Made by a program: the position numbers and the translations under genes. The notes beneath the pieces were generated by a model. It made no database searches. It had not been told where the DNA came from and was given only the letters and a program-made list of their open reading frames with translations. From Podaxis mareebaensis (taxonomy: Eukaryota > Basidiomycota > Agaricomycetes > Agaricales > Agaricaceae), in the NCBI GenBank assembly GCA_018524725.1, contig JAEUWP010000400.1:1-64000 (forward strand): a stretch of 64,000 nt of DNA. Direction: 5' to 3'. Below, piece by piece: positions 54,600 through 64,000 of the stretch. Position 1 is the stretch's first letter, and every line of letters starts with the position of its first letter.

Positions 54600-56399
54600 A
54601 TGGAATCAGGCTTGACACAAGCAAGTGGGGACGTCCGAGAAGCTGTCGTCTCCATTCAGGAACAGGTGTACGTTGCTAGATGGGCCACAGAGTCTGCAAT
54701 AGCATCTCATCCAAAGAAGTTTCCTAGCTGTCTACGCCTCGTTACCTGCATATAGTATGCTTTATCTCTCTCGGAATATTTGAGCTATCTGACAGACTTG
54801 TGCCTAGCTATACTCTATTATGACTACCTCCTGACCTTGGGCGATGAAGTACGCCTCTTCTGGTCAACGAAAAGGTTCACCATGGTCGTTATAGTGTTCT
54901 ACTTGAACCGGTATATCAGCCTCCTTGGACACATTCCAATACTCTTTGGGCGATATTTGTTGTCTTTATCTTCAGATAAAACTCAGGTGGGACATCCCTA
55001 TTTCTTCGAATTATACGGGAACCTGAAAACCACATAGGCGTGAGTATCAGTGTAACCCCGGTGGTTCCGTTCCTCTAGACCTCATAAACACTTAGATGCC
55101 ACAACCTCCTTAAATACCACCAGTACCTCGCCGGAATAATTCAAATAATCGCAGGGAGTGAGTCTGAGCTTACTTATCCTAATATCTCATCTCACGGTGT
55201 GCAGTTGCTCTTGCGTGCAGAACTTATGCGCTCTATGGGCGAAAGCGACGCGTGCTCTATCCCATTGCTATTATAGGTCTTGCGGTCGTTGGATTTGGGC
55301 TGGTGAGCCCCGATCATCCCAGTTTCACCCTTATTTATTCACTCACCACTATGAGCAGTGGGCTCTAAGCAAGATGAAGCCTCTGCCAATGAGTCCCTTC
55401 GAGCGACTCACTCCAACAGGCTGCCTCTTGCCCTTACCCAAAGAAGAGTATGTCAAGCTCCTTTGATCCATTCCCTAAATTCCCACTAATTTTTCGCCCA
55501 CAGTGCATTTCGTTCGTAAATCTGACGATCGAGCTCTCCCCATGTCTTCATACATGGTCTACAGATTACGCCGGTGCCTGGGCAGGCATGCTCTTGTTCG
55601 ACACGATCATTTTCATCATGACCACCTATAAGTCGATCGCTCGTTGGAGAGAGGACGAGTTCCATCAAGATACCACTCTACTTCACATCCTCCTCCGGGA
55701 CGGTAAGTCGCCAATGCTGGCATGTCCACATGTCTCATCTCCAATGCTCTATTTTCTCCAGGATCAACCTATTTCGGGTACGTACACCACTCAGTGCTTT
55801 CCCGAATTTGTCAAGCTCAGAGATCGCACTACAGTGTAATGGTCCTGTTAACTCTTTCCGTCATCATATCCTTCTATGTGAGTGTTTTCTCCCCTTTCAA
55901 CTTACGTATTACCTATCAGAAATAGGTCTCCCCCGTTCGTGTCAGCCGTCTATCTCCGTTGTGCTCCTGATTAATTTGGCTGTTACTCCCATCATCAGGA
56001 TTATGACAGAGGGATCACTACAAGTCTGACAAACGTGTAAGTTGCAGGATCCGGCCACGAGCTTCATGTCACCCTCTTCCCCATCACATCAAGCCAACAA
56101 TGAAGTGACCCCTTGATAATTGTTTTACCATTTGCATTTGACTTGTATCTGCCGTATCCCGTCAGCTAACAACTTCCCATAGGCTATCGTCGATCATGAT
56201 ATCTCGACTCATGCTCAACCTTCGCGACCCAGACGTCACGTCCAACCGGAAGTTCTTGCCACGAACTCTGACCACACTTATGGAGACTTCGATGTCTGAA
56301 GATAGCCTATCGGAGTGTATATCGAATGGGGAAGTTATTCTACAACAACTGGGGGGAACTGCGAGGTGCGCTCACATATCTTGTTCCCCGAGGAGCTGA
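54600..56399 (+). CDS. DUF6533-type seven-helix membrane protein
   Basis: This is a mushroom-fungus membrane family of unknown function. The signature CLAILYYDYLLTLGDEVRLF and a following W, then VVIVFYLNRYISLLGHIPIL, mark the N-terminal DUF6533 region (54790-54960). Later exons give KYHQYLAGIIQIIAG, LLARLYALYGRKRRVLY, YAGAWAGMLLFDTIIFIMTT, SHYSVMVLLTLSVIISFY and SSIMISRLMLNLRDPDV, the usual last helix and arginine-rich end. The stop chosen is TGA 56397-56399. The ATG at 54600 (MESGLTQASGDVREAVVSIQ) fits the usual N-terminus, but the join from that exon to the signature at about 54790 is not resolved, so the start is tentative. The protein is not a close copy of the two membrane proteins at 34.8 and 42.2 kb. 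Confidence 0.75.
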
Positions 56400-56940
56400 T
56401 GACCGACTTTGTTGCGCGTTTCGGTACGTATCGGCGATGTGTTGTGGGTTGGATAGTGAGGTAACATTGTTGGGCCCGAAACCGCGTGCCCGCATGGCGA
56501 GTGATGCGACAGATGATACCGTCGTCCAGTATTTCTATGGTACCGACCAAGGTGATGAAGCAAAGCATATAGGCGATCCAAACAAGTATCAGAGGAAAAT
56601 TCTCGAGTCGTTCTGAGATATTTCAACTCTCAGTGCACCCCATCTTAGGTTTCATCTTACGTTCATGTTCATCACTTTCGATTTTTATAGGCCCAATACA
56701 GTGTCCTTGTCTTAGTGCGTACGATGTACAATGCATCAACACTACTAAGTGATAAGACGTTTATTTCCGTGAGTTGATCCACGGACAGGTTCATGCATCG
56801 GGTATCTTGGCCATCATCAGAAATCACACGCGAATGCGCTTTGACCTGAGTACAGCCGACGGTGGGCCTCAATAACTCAGACAGTTGCCGTGATCGCATC
56901 CGATACTTATCCTGTCTGCCAATCGTAACCAACAACAGGA
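56400..56940. other. Intergenic stretch, no supported gene
   Basis: This 541-bp stretch holds the 3' end of the DUF6533 gene and the promoter of the YhhN-type gene. A plus frame at 56326-56616 overlaps the DUF6533 3' end in another register. It has no motif and I treat it as spurious. Confidence 0.45.
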
Positions 56941-57882
56941 ATGACTGGCCTCCAAAACTGGTTCACCAACAATATCCACCTCCCACCATCACCCTACCCC
57001 TTCCTCCTCTCCACCTCTCTTGGGCTCCTGATCGCGTCTGAAGCTACTAGCTTCCATCTCGGTACCGGTCTATTCAAGATATGCGCCTCGTTATCATTCC
57101 TAAGCGCCGGTCTCGGCCTCCTGGAAAATAACTGGCGTAATCTCCTGGAATGGCTTAGGAAGCCGGCAGGAGCATCGCATGGCAGCACTTACTACTCCCT
57201 GGCTATCGTCCTTGGGCTTGGGTTCAGCTCGTTGGGGGATATTTTCCTCATACCATCTGCTGCGACATATTACGGCCTCAACAAGCCCAGGTCGAAAATA
57301 GCTTCGAGGGCCAAGAATATCTCGAGATCGACTCCAAAAGGGGAAGAATGGAGAGAGGGAGAGGTGCATGAAGCAGCTACTGTTCGATTCAAGTTGGGTA
57401 CTTTGTTCTTCGCATTGGCACATATGGCGTATGCCGTCGGGTTTCTCTCGTCCGCTACCTCCAACTGGCGTTTATCCTTGCTTGAAACCATCACGGACCC
57501 CGTCCGGTTTCGCGTTGTCCATTTCGTTCTGTCGTTCACATTCGGCATTTTCGTCGCGCACCGCCTTGGGGCCCTGCAGAGACCGCAAGCTGGGATGCGT
57601 GGTAGCGCGTTGGTAGTTCCAGGGGATCTTCGGTCCCTTGTACGAGGATATATTGGGATTATCATGACAATGGTATCGGTTGCTACTGCAACTGACGATG
57701 GATGGCAGAAGATTGTTGGAGCGTGGATGTTCATGATCAGCGACCTGTTTGTCGCTATGGACGTCTTTGGATCTAAGAGGGATCTTCGTACGGGTGGACT
57801 CGGTCGGCCAGGGTGGAAGTCGAGGTCTATTGGATGGATTGTGTATTTCTGGGCTCAAATGATCTTAGCTGGGACGGTATAA
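56941..57882 (+). CDS. YhhN/TMEM86-family membrane protein (lysoplasmalogenase-like)
   Basis: TMEM86 enzymes cleave the vinyl-ether bond of lysoplasmalogens; fungal members are less understood. The gene is a single open frame of 313 codons starting at ATG 56941 (MTGLQNWFTNNIHLPPSPYP) with about eight hydrophobic segments. Family features include LGLGFSSLGDIFLIP with the conserved GD, FALAHMAYAVGFLSSA (GxxxFxxxHxxY type) and the terminal GAWMFMISDLFVAMDVFGSK (SD...A). A polar loop between helices (about residues 118-150, KIASRAKNISRSTPKGEE) is longer than in bacterial YhhN. It has no intron, unlike almost every neighbour. The stop is TAA 57880-57882. It converges on the DapA-type gene with only 53 bp between stops. 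Confidence 0.85.
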   Translation: MTGLQNWFTNNIHLPPSPYPFLLSTSLGLLIASEATSFHLGTGLFKICASLSFLSAGLGLLENNWRNLLEWLRKPAGASHGSTYYSLAIVLGLGFSSLGDIFLIPSAATYYGLNKPRSKIASRAKNISRSTPKGEEWREGEVHEAATVRFKLGTLFFALAHMAYAVGFLSSATSNWRLSLLETITDPVRFRVVHFVLSFTFGIFVAHRLGALQRPQAGMRGSALVVPGDLRSLVRGYIGIIMTMVSVATATDDGWQKIVGAWMFMISDLFVAMDVFGSKRDLRTGGLGRPGWKSRSIGWIVYFWAQMILAGTV

Positions 57883-57935
57883 GCACAATATCAAGAGTGT
57901 GTTTCTATTCTCAAGCAATGGTAACAGCTGGCTAA

Positions 57936-59029
57936 TTAGAGCGCCTTTTCCAGAGCGATAAGCTCCAGGAGTGTCTCGTAGTCCTTGTTACCTTTAAAGT
58001 TATCGATATTGACAGACTTCAAGGGCCCACGAACGTTGGGGTTCCCGTACCCAAAGTTTGCCGTGATAACAGCCTTGATGCCGCCAATACCTCCTATTTT
58101 TGAACAGGCCCAATCACCGTGACCGAGTTTTGCCTGCAATTCCATTGCTTCCTTGATATTTCCCTCCTGCCACAACTTGTACAGTTTGCCATGCAGCTTT
58201 GGTACAAGGTTGACCAAAGCCGCGATGGTGCCGGCACTACCTGCGAGAAGACCGAAGAGATAGGTATCGCTACGACCAGGGTAGACTGAAAACTCGGATG
58301 GAGAGAAGCGAGAGGTCAAGCGATGGGTTTTGCCAATGTTGCCGCAGGAGAGTTTGGTGCCGACGATATTGGGGTGAGTTGCGAGTTTGCCGATGATTTC
58401 AGAGTCGAGATCTTGGCCCGCAGTGACGGTTGGGAAGTTGTAAATCATGGTCGGGATTGGGGAGGCATCTGCTACCTACGGCTCATAAATTCAGCCTGCG
58501 GTTGGTTGAGATTTGGGCGCATGCTTACCTCGGTGTGGAACCGGATAATATTGTCCGGAGTCATCACCTTTGGCCAAGTCGAAGGTGTGAGCACCAAGGC
58601 ATGCGACGCTCCCGCCTCCTTGGCGTCGACACATAATTTCTTTGTCTCACGGGTGGACTGGGCACCAGTTCCTGCCAATACCAGGACGTTCTGGAAGCCG
58701 TTGTCGTCTAGAGTTTTTCGAGTCAACGCGATAGCTTGCTTCCGCTCATCGTGCGATCTGTAAGATCCGATATTATGACTTGTCGGTACGAGTCATGGAT
58801 TAGACATACAAGTGTTGAGCTTCGCCGTTGGATCCTTGTACTAGGATTCCGGTGACTCCGCCCTACTCGACGCGTCAACAGGGATATCGGAAGGATTCGT
58901 ATGGAAGAATCGGCCAACCTGAGCAAGACGAAGGACATGAGCCTGAATTGAGGGAATATCTAGCTCCTCGTTCTCGTCAAAGAAGAGAACAGCAGGAACA
59001 TAGAAACCAGGTGGGGGTGCTTTTGACAT
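57936..59029 (-). CDS. DapA-family aldolase/lyase (DHDPS/HOGA1-like)
   Basis: This is a class I (Schiff-base) lyase with a TIM barrel, of the family holding dihydrodipicolinate synthase, N-acetylneuraminate lyase and 4-hydroxy-2-oxoglutarate aldolase. It starts at ATG 59029 (MSKAPPPGFYVPAVLFFDEN). Motifs are GGVTGILVQGSNGEAQHLS (GxNGE), VLVLAGTGAQSTRETKKLC, MIYNFPTVTAGQDL with the catalytic tyrosine, and NIVGTKLSCGNIGK with the Schiff-base lysine. SVYPGRSDTYLFGLLAGSAG closes the active site. The end is LLELIALEKAL (TAA 57938-57936), for about 320 residues in three or four exons. Fungi do not make lysine by the DapA route, so HOGA1-like or sugar-acid lyase activity is more likely. It is divergent from MGM1 across 192 bp. 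Confidence 0.88.
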
Positions 59030-59221
59030 GATGTCGAGGAAACAAAGAGACTATTTCGAATACCTGAGGCCATAAGTAGGTCATCGATGAGGTGATAAAT
59101 ATAGCAGGCGGAAGTAGACATACCCGTTTCGTCATTAAACTCACTTCCCACGGATACACGTGGTTCGGCACGGCGCCTACGAATACTTTCTGTCATTGAT
59201 TCAAGTTCTCATGTCTTCGCT

Positions 59222-62200
59222 ATGATTTCGTCCCTCAAGAAACGGGTCACAAACGTCCTCGCAAACCCCAAAACAATTACATATGGCCTCAAGAACACCC
59301 CCATGCTCTCCAGGCGCCTCCTAGAGGCTACACGGCTCGGGCATAGGCAATATACATCCAATACTTTCCTCGCTTCGAACTCCCTGCGGAGGCGGTATAC
59401 CACTGTCTCTCCCGCAAACCTTCGCGCGATACAGGCTCGGCAGATCTCCTATTCTTCAATACCCCGGTTTGTTGTGCGTGCATTCAGAGTGCCAATAGCC
59501 GGGGCGACTGTCAGTGCTGGTGGTCTTGGCTACGCGAATTATAAATTTGAAGGTGCGTGTCCCTCATGTTCACTTTCTGTGCCAATATTTAATTTACAAC
59601 AGAGGTCAGAAAGACTACTAACCAATGGATAAGCACTGCGCAAGAAACCGCGCAAGACATCCTCGGGACGGCTTCAGATGGGCTCAAATCCGTCAAAGCT
59701 GCTGTCTCAGAAATTCAACTCCCTACTCTCGAAGCTCCTCAATTCCTCAAAGACCTATTCTCCTCCGGTGGACGCGAAGGCGGCGGTGGCCAAAATAACG
59801 GCAGCGAGCAAAACAACCGGAAGGGTCGGTCACCAAAAGACGAGGCTGCTATTGCTGCTCTTGTCGCTGCGACCATGTCGTCTCCTTCGGATACCAAGAA
59901 AGACCTCCCGGAGGACGCGAGGAACAATGGATTGATGCATTTGACGAAGAAGCTTATCGAGATTAGGAGCATGCTGCTGAGCATAGACCAGAGCGACGCG
60001 CTCAAATTGCCCAGTATCGTGGTTATTGGGAGTCAGAGTTCGGGAAAGAGTTCGGTGCTGGAAGCCATCGTTGGACACGAATTCTTGCCCAAGTGTGTAA
60101 CACCTACCTCCACGGACGTAACACCGCTGATATCTTTCTAGAGGCAACAACATGGTCACTCGCCGACCCATCGAACTCACCCTTATCCACACACCAGCCA
60201 AGAACGGTCAGACGCCCATCGAATATGGGGAATTCCCTGGACTGGGCATGGGCAAGATAACCAACTTTGCCGACATCCAACGCACCCTCACCGACCTCAA
60301 CCTCGCCGTCCCCGCATCTGAATGTGTTTCCAATGACCCCATCGACCTCCGCATATACTCACCCAACGTCCCCGATCTCACACTCATCGATCTCCCCGGC
60401 TACGTCCAAATATCTTCTCTAGATCAACCCGAGACTCTCAAGGAGAAAATAGCGGGGTTGTGTGATAAGTACATCCGCGAGCCGAATATCATCCTCGCCG
60501 TGTGCGCGGCTGATGTCGACTTGGCCAATTCACCTGCGCTGAGGGCGAGTCGGAAGGTTGATCCATTGGGCTTGAGGACTATTGGCGTTATCACAAAGAT
60601 GGATCTCGTCCCTCCTGAACAAGGAGCGCAAATCCTCGGTGGTAACAGATATCCTTTACACCTCGGGTACGTTGGCGTTGTAGTCAAGAAGAAACCTGGT
60701 CAACCGTCAACAGCATTGACCACACGGCGAGCTGAGGACGACTACTTCGGGCAACACAGAGATGTCTTTGGGACATCGTCGCAACTTATGGTCGGTACCG
60801 ATACACTTCGCCGTCGACTCATGGAAGTCCTTGAATCATCTATGGCATCCTCGCTTCACGGCATTTCCAATGCCGTCCAGCTTGAACTGGAAGAAGCTAC
60901 CTACCAGTTCAAAGTGCAATACAACGACAGACGTATTACAGCAGAATCCTACGTCGCCGAAACGATGGACATGCTCAAACACCGATTCAAAGAGTTCGCA
61001 CAGCAATTCCGTAGACCCGTCATCCGTGCGAAACTCAAAGAGATGCTGGACGATAAAGTCATGGATGTATTAGAGCAATTGTACTGGCTCGACAAGAGAA
61101 CTTCAGAGTTGGGTCAACTTGGTTCAAATCCAAAGCTGAAGCCCGAAGATGTCGATCCGTATTGGAAACACAAACTCGAAGCTGCCTCGAGTCTCCTCAC
61201 AAAATCGGGTGTCGGGAGAGATTCGACGCTACTCGTCGCGGATGGTCTCCGTGCACTTATCGATTCCATCGCATCCGGCGAACCATTCAACCACCATCCA
61301 CGAGCCGCCGAGCGTCTTACTGAATTCTCCCACAATATTCTCCGCGACCGTATCGGTGTCACATCCGACCAAGTCGAAAACTGCATCAAGCCTTACAAGT
61401 ATGACGTGGAAGTCGAGCCAAGGGAGTGGGAACAAGGACGACAACAGGCAATTGAACTGTTTGAGAAGGAGGTAGAGGCATGCCAGACGAAATTGAAGGA
61501 GATTACGAAGAAGGTTGGAGGGAGCAGGAGATTGAATGGGTTGATGAGTTATGTAAAGAGGTTGGAAGAAGAGCAGAAGGCGGCTAAGGCAGTAGCAACC
61601 ACTAATGCTTCCGACGAGGGTCCTACTGCGAGTCTTGTGAAGGATGACTCGGATGAAATGAGTCCGGAGTCGTACCGGTATCCTCCTGCGCAGATTATGG
61701 ATGGTGAGCGGTCGAAAGGCGTCTTTGGTGTCCATTTTACTGATTGAGCCGTGTTTCAGCTCGATATGCAATGATGTACAGCGATAGGCTAGGTATTCTC
61801 AAGCTGCGGCTTGCTGCACTCAAGTCACCCCGGTGTCGTGCTGGACCTCATAGCGAGGTTTTCTGCCCCGAGGCATTCCTCAACGTTGTTGCCGACAAAC
61901 TCGCATATACTTCTGCCATGTTCATTAATATTGAGCTTCTAGAACAATTCTTCTATCAGGTCGGTTCTCTTCCCTTCCGTTTCAACCTCCGTCACTGATC
62001 CGTGTATCATGTTAATTAGTTCCCTCGTGAGATTGATACACGTCTGCTGTATGATCTGGATAGGAAGGAAATTATCGCATTCGCGCGGGAGAACCCGGTT
62101 GTTCGTCGACACCTTGACTTGCAAGAGCGCAAGGACAAGTTGGAAGAAGTGATGAAACAGTTGAACAGCCTGTCGACGCTACGAGCAGATCCTCAGCCTC

Positions 62201-62241
62201 AGCCTCGGAGACAACGAGGGCTTTTTGGCGGCATGTTCTGA
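59222..62241 (+). CDS. Mitochondrial dynamin-like GTPase MGM1 (OPA1 orthologue)
   Basis: Mgm1/OPA1 fuses the mitochondrial inner membrane and shapes cristae. It starts at ATG 59222 with a basic presequence ([20 protein letters not shown]) and a membrane segment ([20 protein letters not shown]). The GTPase domain has [20 protein letters not shown], then [14 protein letters not shown] after an intron near 60090-60141, DLPGYVQ and TKMDL. The large exon 60142-61703 carries the middle and stalk regions ([20 protein letters not shown]). Donor ATGGATG|GTGAGC joins to [20 protein letters not shown], and the last exons give the effector domain [20 protein letters not shown] ending QRGLFGGMF (TGA 62239-62241). 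The full length is about 920 residues. The rhomboid cleavage site is not assigned. Confidence 0.95.
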
Positions 62242-62521
62242 CCTCTTTTTTTTGGCCGCTCCAACCCCCATACGCATGGTTCTTTATGACCAATTCATGA
62301 TTTCGCCTTTTTCAAAATTTGATCTGTAAATGATTTTATGTAGATTTTCGTGGAATGTTGCATGCCCCTCTCTTACAATATATTACACGCCGCTCTAGTC
62401 TCTAATAATTCGTACAAAGCGGTTGCACGATGAAGCGAAGAGCAGTGCTGCAATGTGAGGATGCGAACATGGTAAGGTAATTAATATATAAACCCGGAAC
62501 GGTGGGTATACGTTGCCTGCA
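62242..62521. other. Convergent 3' region, MGM1 and SCP2
   Basis: A 280-bp gap lies between stop codons on opposite strands, AT-rich with T-runs. I see no gene in it. Confidence 0.5.
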
Positions 62522-63081
62522 TTAGAGCTTGGCTTTCGCAGTCTTGAGGACGTTGTCGAGCTTGGTTGCAAGCATGATGTTACCCCGTGTCTTGAGTTTA
62601 CCCGTCATGAAAGCCTTTTGGCCGTTGAGCTAAGTAGTAAACGGTTAGTCTGGTAAAAAGAAACCGAAACGGAATGGGGATAGTGACGTACTTTGCCGCT
62701 GGCGAGGTCAACGAGGACATCATCGGCGAGGATGATTGTGACGTCGGCCTTGGGGGTAGCTTTACCCTTGTATACAGTCCCAGTCTTCTTTGCGTCGATA
62801 GTCCAGGTGGCGGTTTGTCCGTCTTTGGTGACTTGAAGCTCGAAGATGCCGTTGGTCTGAAACCGGAATGAACTCAGGGATGTAGTCCCAAACGAGCTAA
62901 GGATGTCAACGAACTTTCTTGATTAGATCCTGCCTCTCAGAATCGCTAGTCTTTGCGAAACCAGCTTGAAGGCCGGCGATAAGGTCGGAAGACTGTATAC
63001 AAACGTGTCCGGCGGCCGAAATTAGGAGGTGAAGGGGTGGAGACTGACCTGGAAACCTGGGACTTTGATATCGTCAGACAT
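62522..63081 (-). CDS. SCP2 sterol-carrier domain protein
   Basis: This is a small free-standing SCP2 (PF02036) protein, which binds lipids or acyl-CoA in a hydrophobic tunnel, often in peroxisomes. It starts at ATG 63081 (MSDDIKVPGFQ); exons joined by short introns give SSDLIAGLQAGFAKTSDSER, then TNGIFELQVTKDGQTATWTI, KGKATPKADVTIILADDVLV, LASGKLNGQKAFMTGKLKTR and GNIMLATKLDNVLKTAKAKL (TAA 62524-62522). It is about 128 residues. The C-terminal AKL is a good type-1 peroxisomal targeting signal (SKL variant), which supports a peroxisomal location. Four exons are used. The WTIDAKKT and LNGQKAFMTGKLK motifs are diagnostic. Confidence 0.93.
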
Positions 63082-64000
63082 TGCGGTTGCTGGTGGAGGA
63101 GGAGAATGAAGATGTGTGGGATGGGGAAGAGCGAGATTTAACGTGTTGACGAGGCCACTGAATTTGCATATGATTTACCAGTTGTGAGCTCGTGAATGAT
63201 GGACATGTGATCATGATCAAATCCGAACCACAACGCTCCGAACCCACCGAATCAGTTCCCCCGCTTGTTTTGGGGAACCCCAGTCCTCCATAAACATATG
63301 ATATCTTGTTGTAAATATAGCCATCTTGCTCTTCTATAACCGACCTGCACTCAAGGTTCGTTCTTTCGTAGAAATTCTTCATACCTGAGCTACTCATTGC
63401 AGCTATCTCCAAATGAAACCGCTTCTAGCGCAAAACGGGAACCATCATCGCCAGTTTCCTTCTCTTTTTGTCATACAAAGCAATTGTAAGGGTGGGCTGC
63501 TTCCCTCGTTTTTTACTCAAGTCCGGGTGCTGTTATATCGCATGGGAAGGCGACAATTGAAAGGGAAAATTTGGTGTACTGACTTAGCAGATGCGGCTGC
63601 CAGAAAACGTGTGAACCGGTATTCATGGGTCCAAAAACTTATCGTGCCAGCCCATGAATACGTACACCTCGACTCTTCTCCTCACACGTAAATGTGGTTC
63701 TCGTATAATCTGATGTTTGTTTGCTGCAAATTCATCCCCGTCTCCGCTTCAGAATGACCTGTTTGCACGGTGCCGAACATTGTTTGATCCGCTATTACTG
63801 GCAAACTCCTGGCAGTAATCATATTTCGGATCCCACCCCGAGGCAATTCCTTTAAAAATACAGCTCACTGTCATTTGGACATGTCCTCTTTTGATAACCC
63901 CAGTCAGCTAATCTCCCATTCCGGACAGAGCACAAAAACCCGAAGAACAATATCAGCACCTTCACGCCTTGGCCTCCCTCATCCCTAGGACCCTGATCAC
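63082..64000. other. Right flank, no supported gene
   Basis: This stretch holds the SCP2 promoter and further upstream sequence. A plus frame at 63413-63691 and a minus frame at 63074-63412 have no motif, and the minus one overlaps SCP2. The start of another gene beyond the window edge cannot be judged. Confidence 0.4.

Noticed and set aside
56326..56616. Plus-strand 96-codon frame after the DUF6533 gene
   Set aside because: It overlaps the last DUF6533 exon in another register and has no family features.
63413..63691. Plus-strand 92-codon frame near the right edge
   Set aside because: It has no motif and no splice partners within the window, and composition is not distinctive.
1..64000. 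tRNA, rRNA, CRISPR arrays and transposons
   Set aside because: I scanned for GGTTCGANNCC-type B boxes, regularly spaced repeats, transposase or reverse-transcriptase motifs and long terminal repeats. The few TTCGA matches fall in coding exons (for example near 8645 and 8850). No mobile element could be supported.

Overview
The window looks like nuclear DNA of a filamentous basidiomycete, most likely Agaricomycetes. Genes are split by many introns of about 45-90 bp with GT...AG ends and CTNAY-type branch sites. Several families are typical of that group: a DUF6533-type seven-helix membrane protein, an A-T-TE quinone/furanone-synthetase-like enzyme, and tandem caffeate-type O-methyltransferases. 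I saw no transposon, CRISPR array, tRNA or rRNA gene. Gene models were built by joining open frames at splice sites and checking that family motifs read through the joins. Internal exon edges I did not check base by base are approximate, and I name no species.

Layout. 1-2058 holds no gene I can support. 2059-9617 carries a secreted GH18 chitinase, an inositol-polyphosphate 5-phosphatase-type protein, ribosomal protein uS10 (RPS20, minus strand) and, divergent from it, a Yju2/CCDC130-type splicing factor. 10030-14692 (minus) is a Gln-rich ARID subunit of SWI/SNF type, followed by about 4.4 kb of C-rich gene-free DNA. 19072-24064 is a divergent pair: a TVP38/TMEM41-type membrane protein and a Zn2Cys6 transcription factor. 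24065-27174 has only fragmentary coding signs on the minus strand. 27175-34409 has a J-domain protein, a CobW-type metal GTPase and the two-part GPI-lipid remodelling protein CWH43.

34766-51869 is the most unusual part. It has two seven-helix membrane proteins, two hemerythrin-like proteins, two O-methyltransferases and one large enzyme. The hemerythrin and methyltransferase genes form a co-directional pair that occurs twice in opposite orientations, each beside a copy of the membrane protein gene. Next to the second copy, and divergent from it, is a 1275-residue protein with adenylation, thiolation and thioesterase domains and, in the same reading frame, a C-terminal isopenicillin-N-synthase-like 2-oxoglutarate/Fe(II) oxygenase domain whose usual iron ligands look altered. 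I read this as a candidate small-molecule biosynthetic locus: the large enzyme would activate and join aryl 2-oxo acids, the methyltransferases would decorate the product, and the hemerythrin-like proteins could supply or guard iron or oxygen. Its product is unknown.

52270-64000 returns to housekeeping genes: a serine incorporator (TMS1), a DUF6533 membrane protein, an intronless YhhN/TMEM86-type protein, a DapA-family aldolase/lyase, the mitochondrial inner-membrane fusion dynamin MGM1, and an SCP2 sterol-carrier domain protein.
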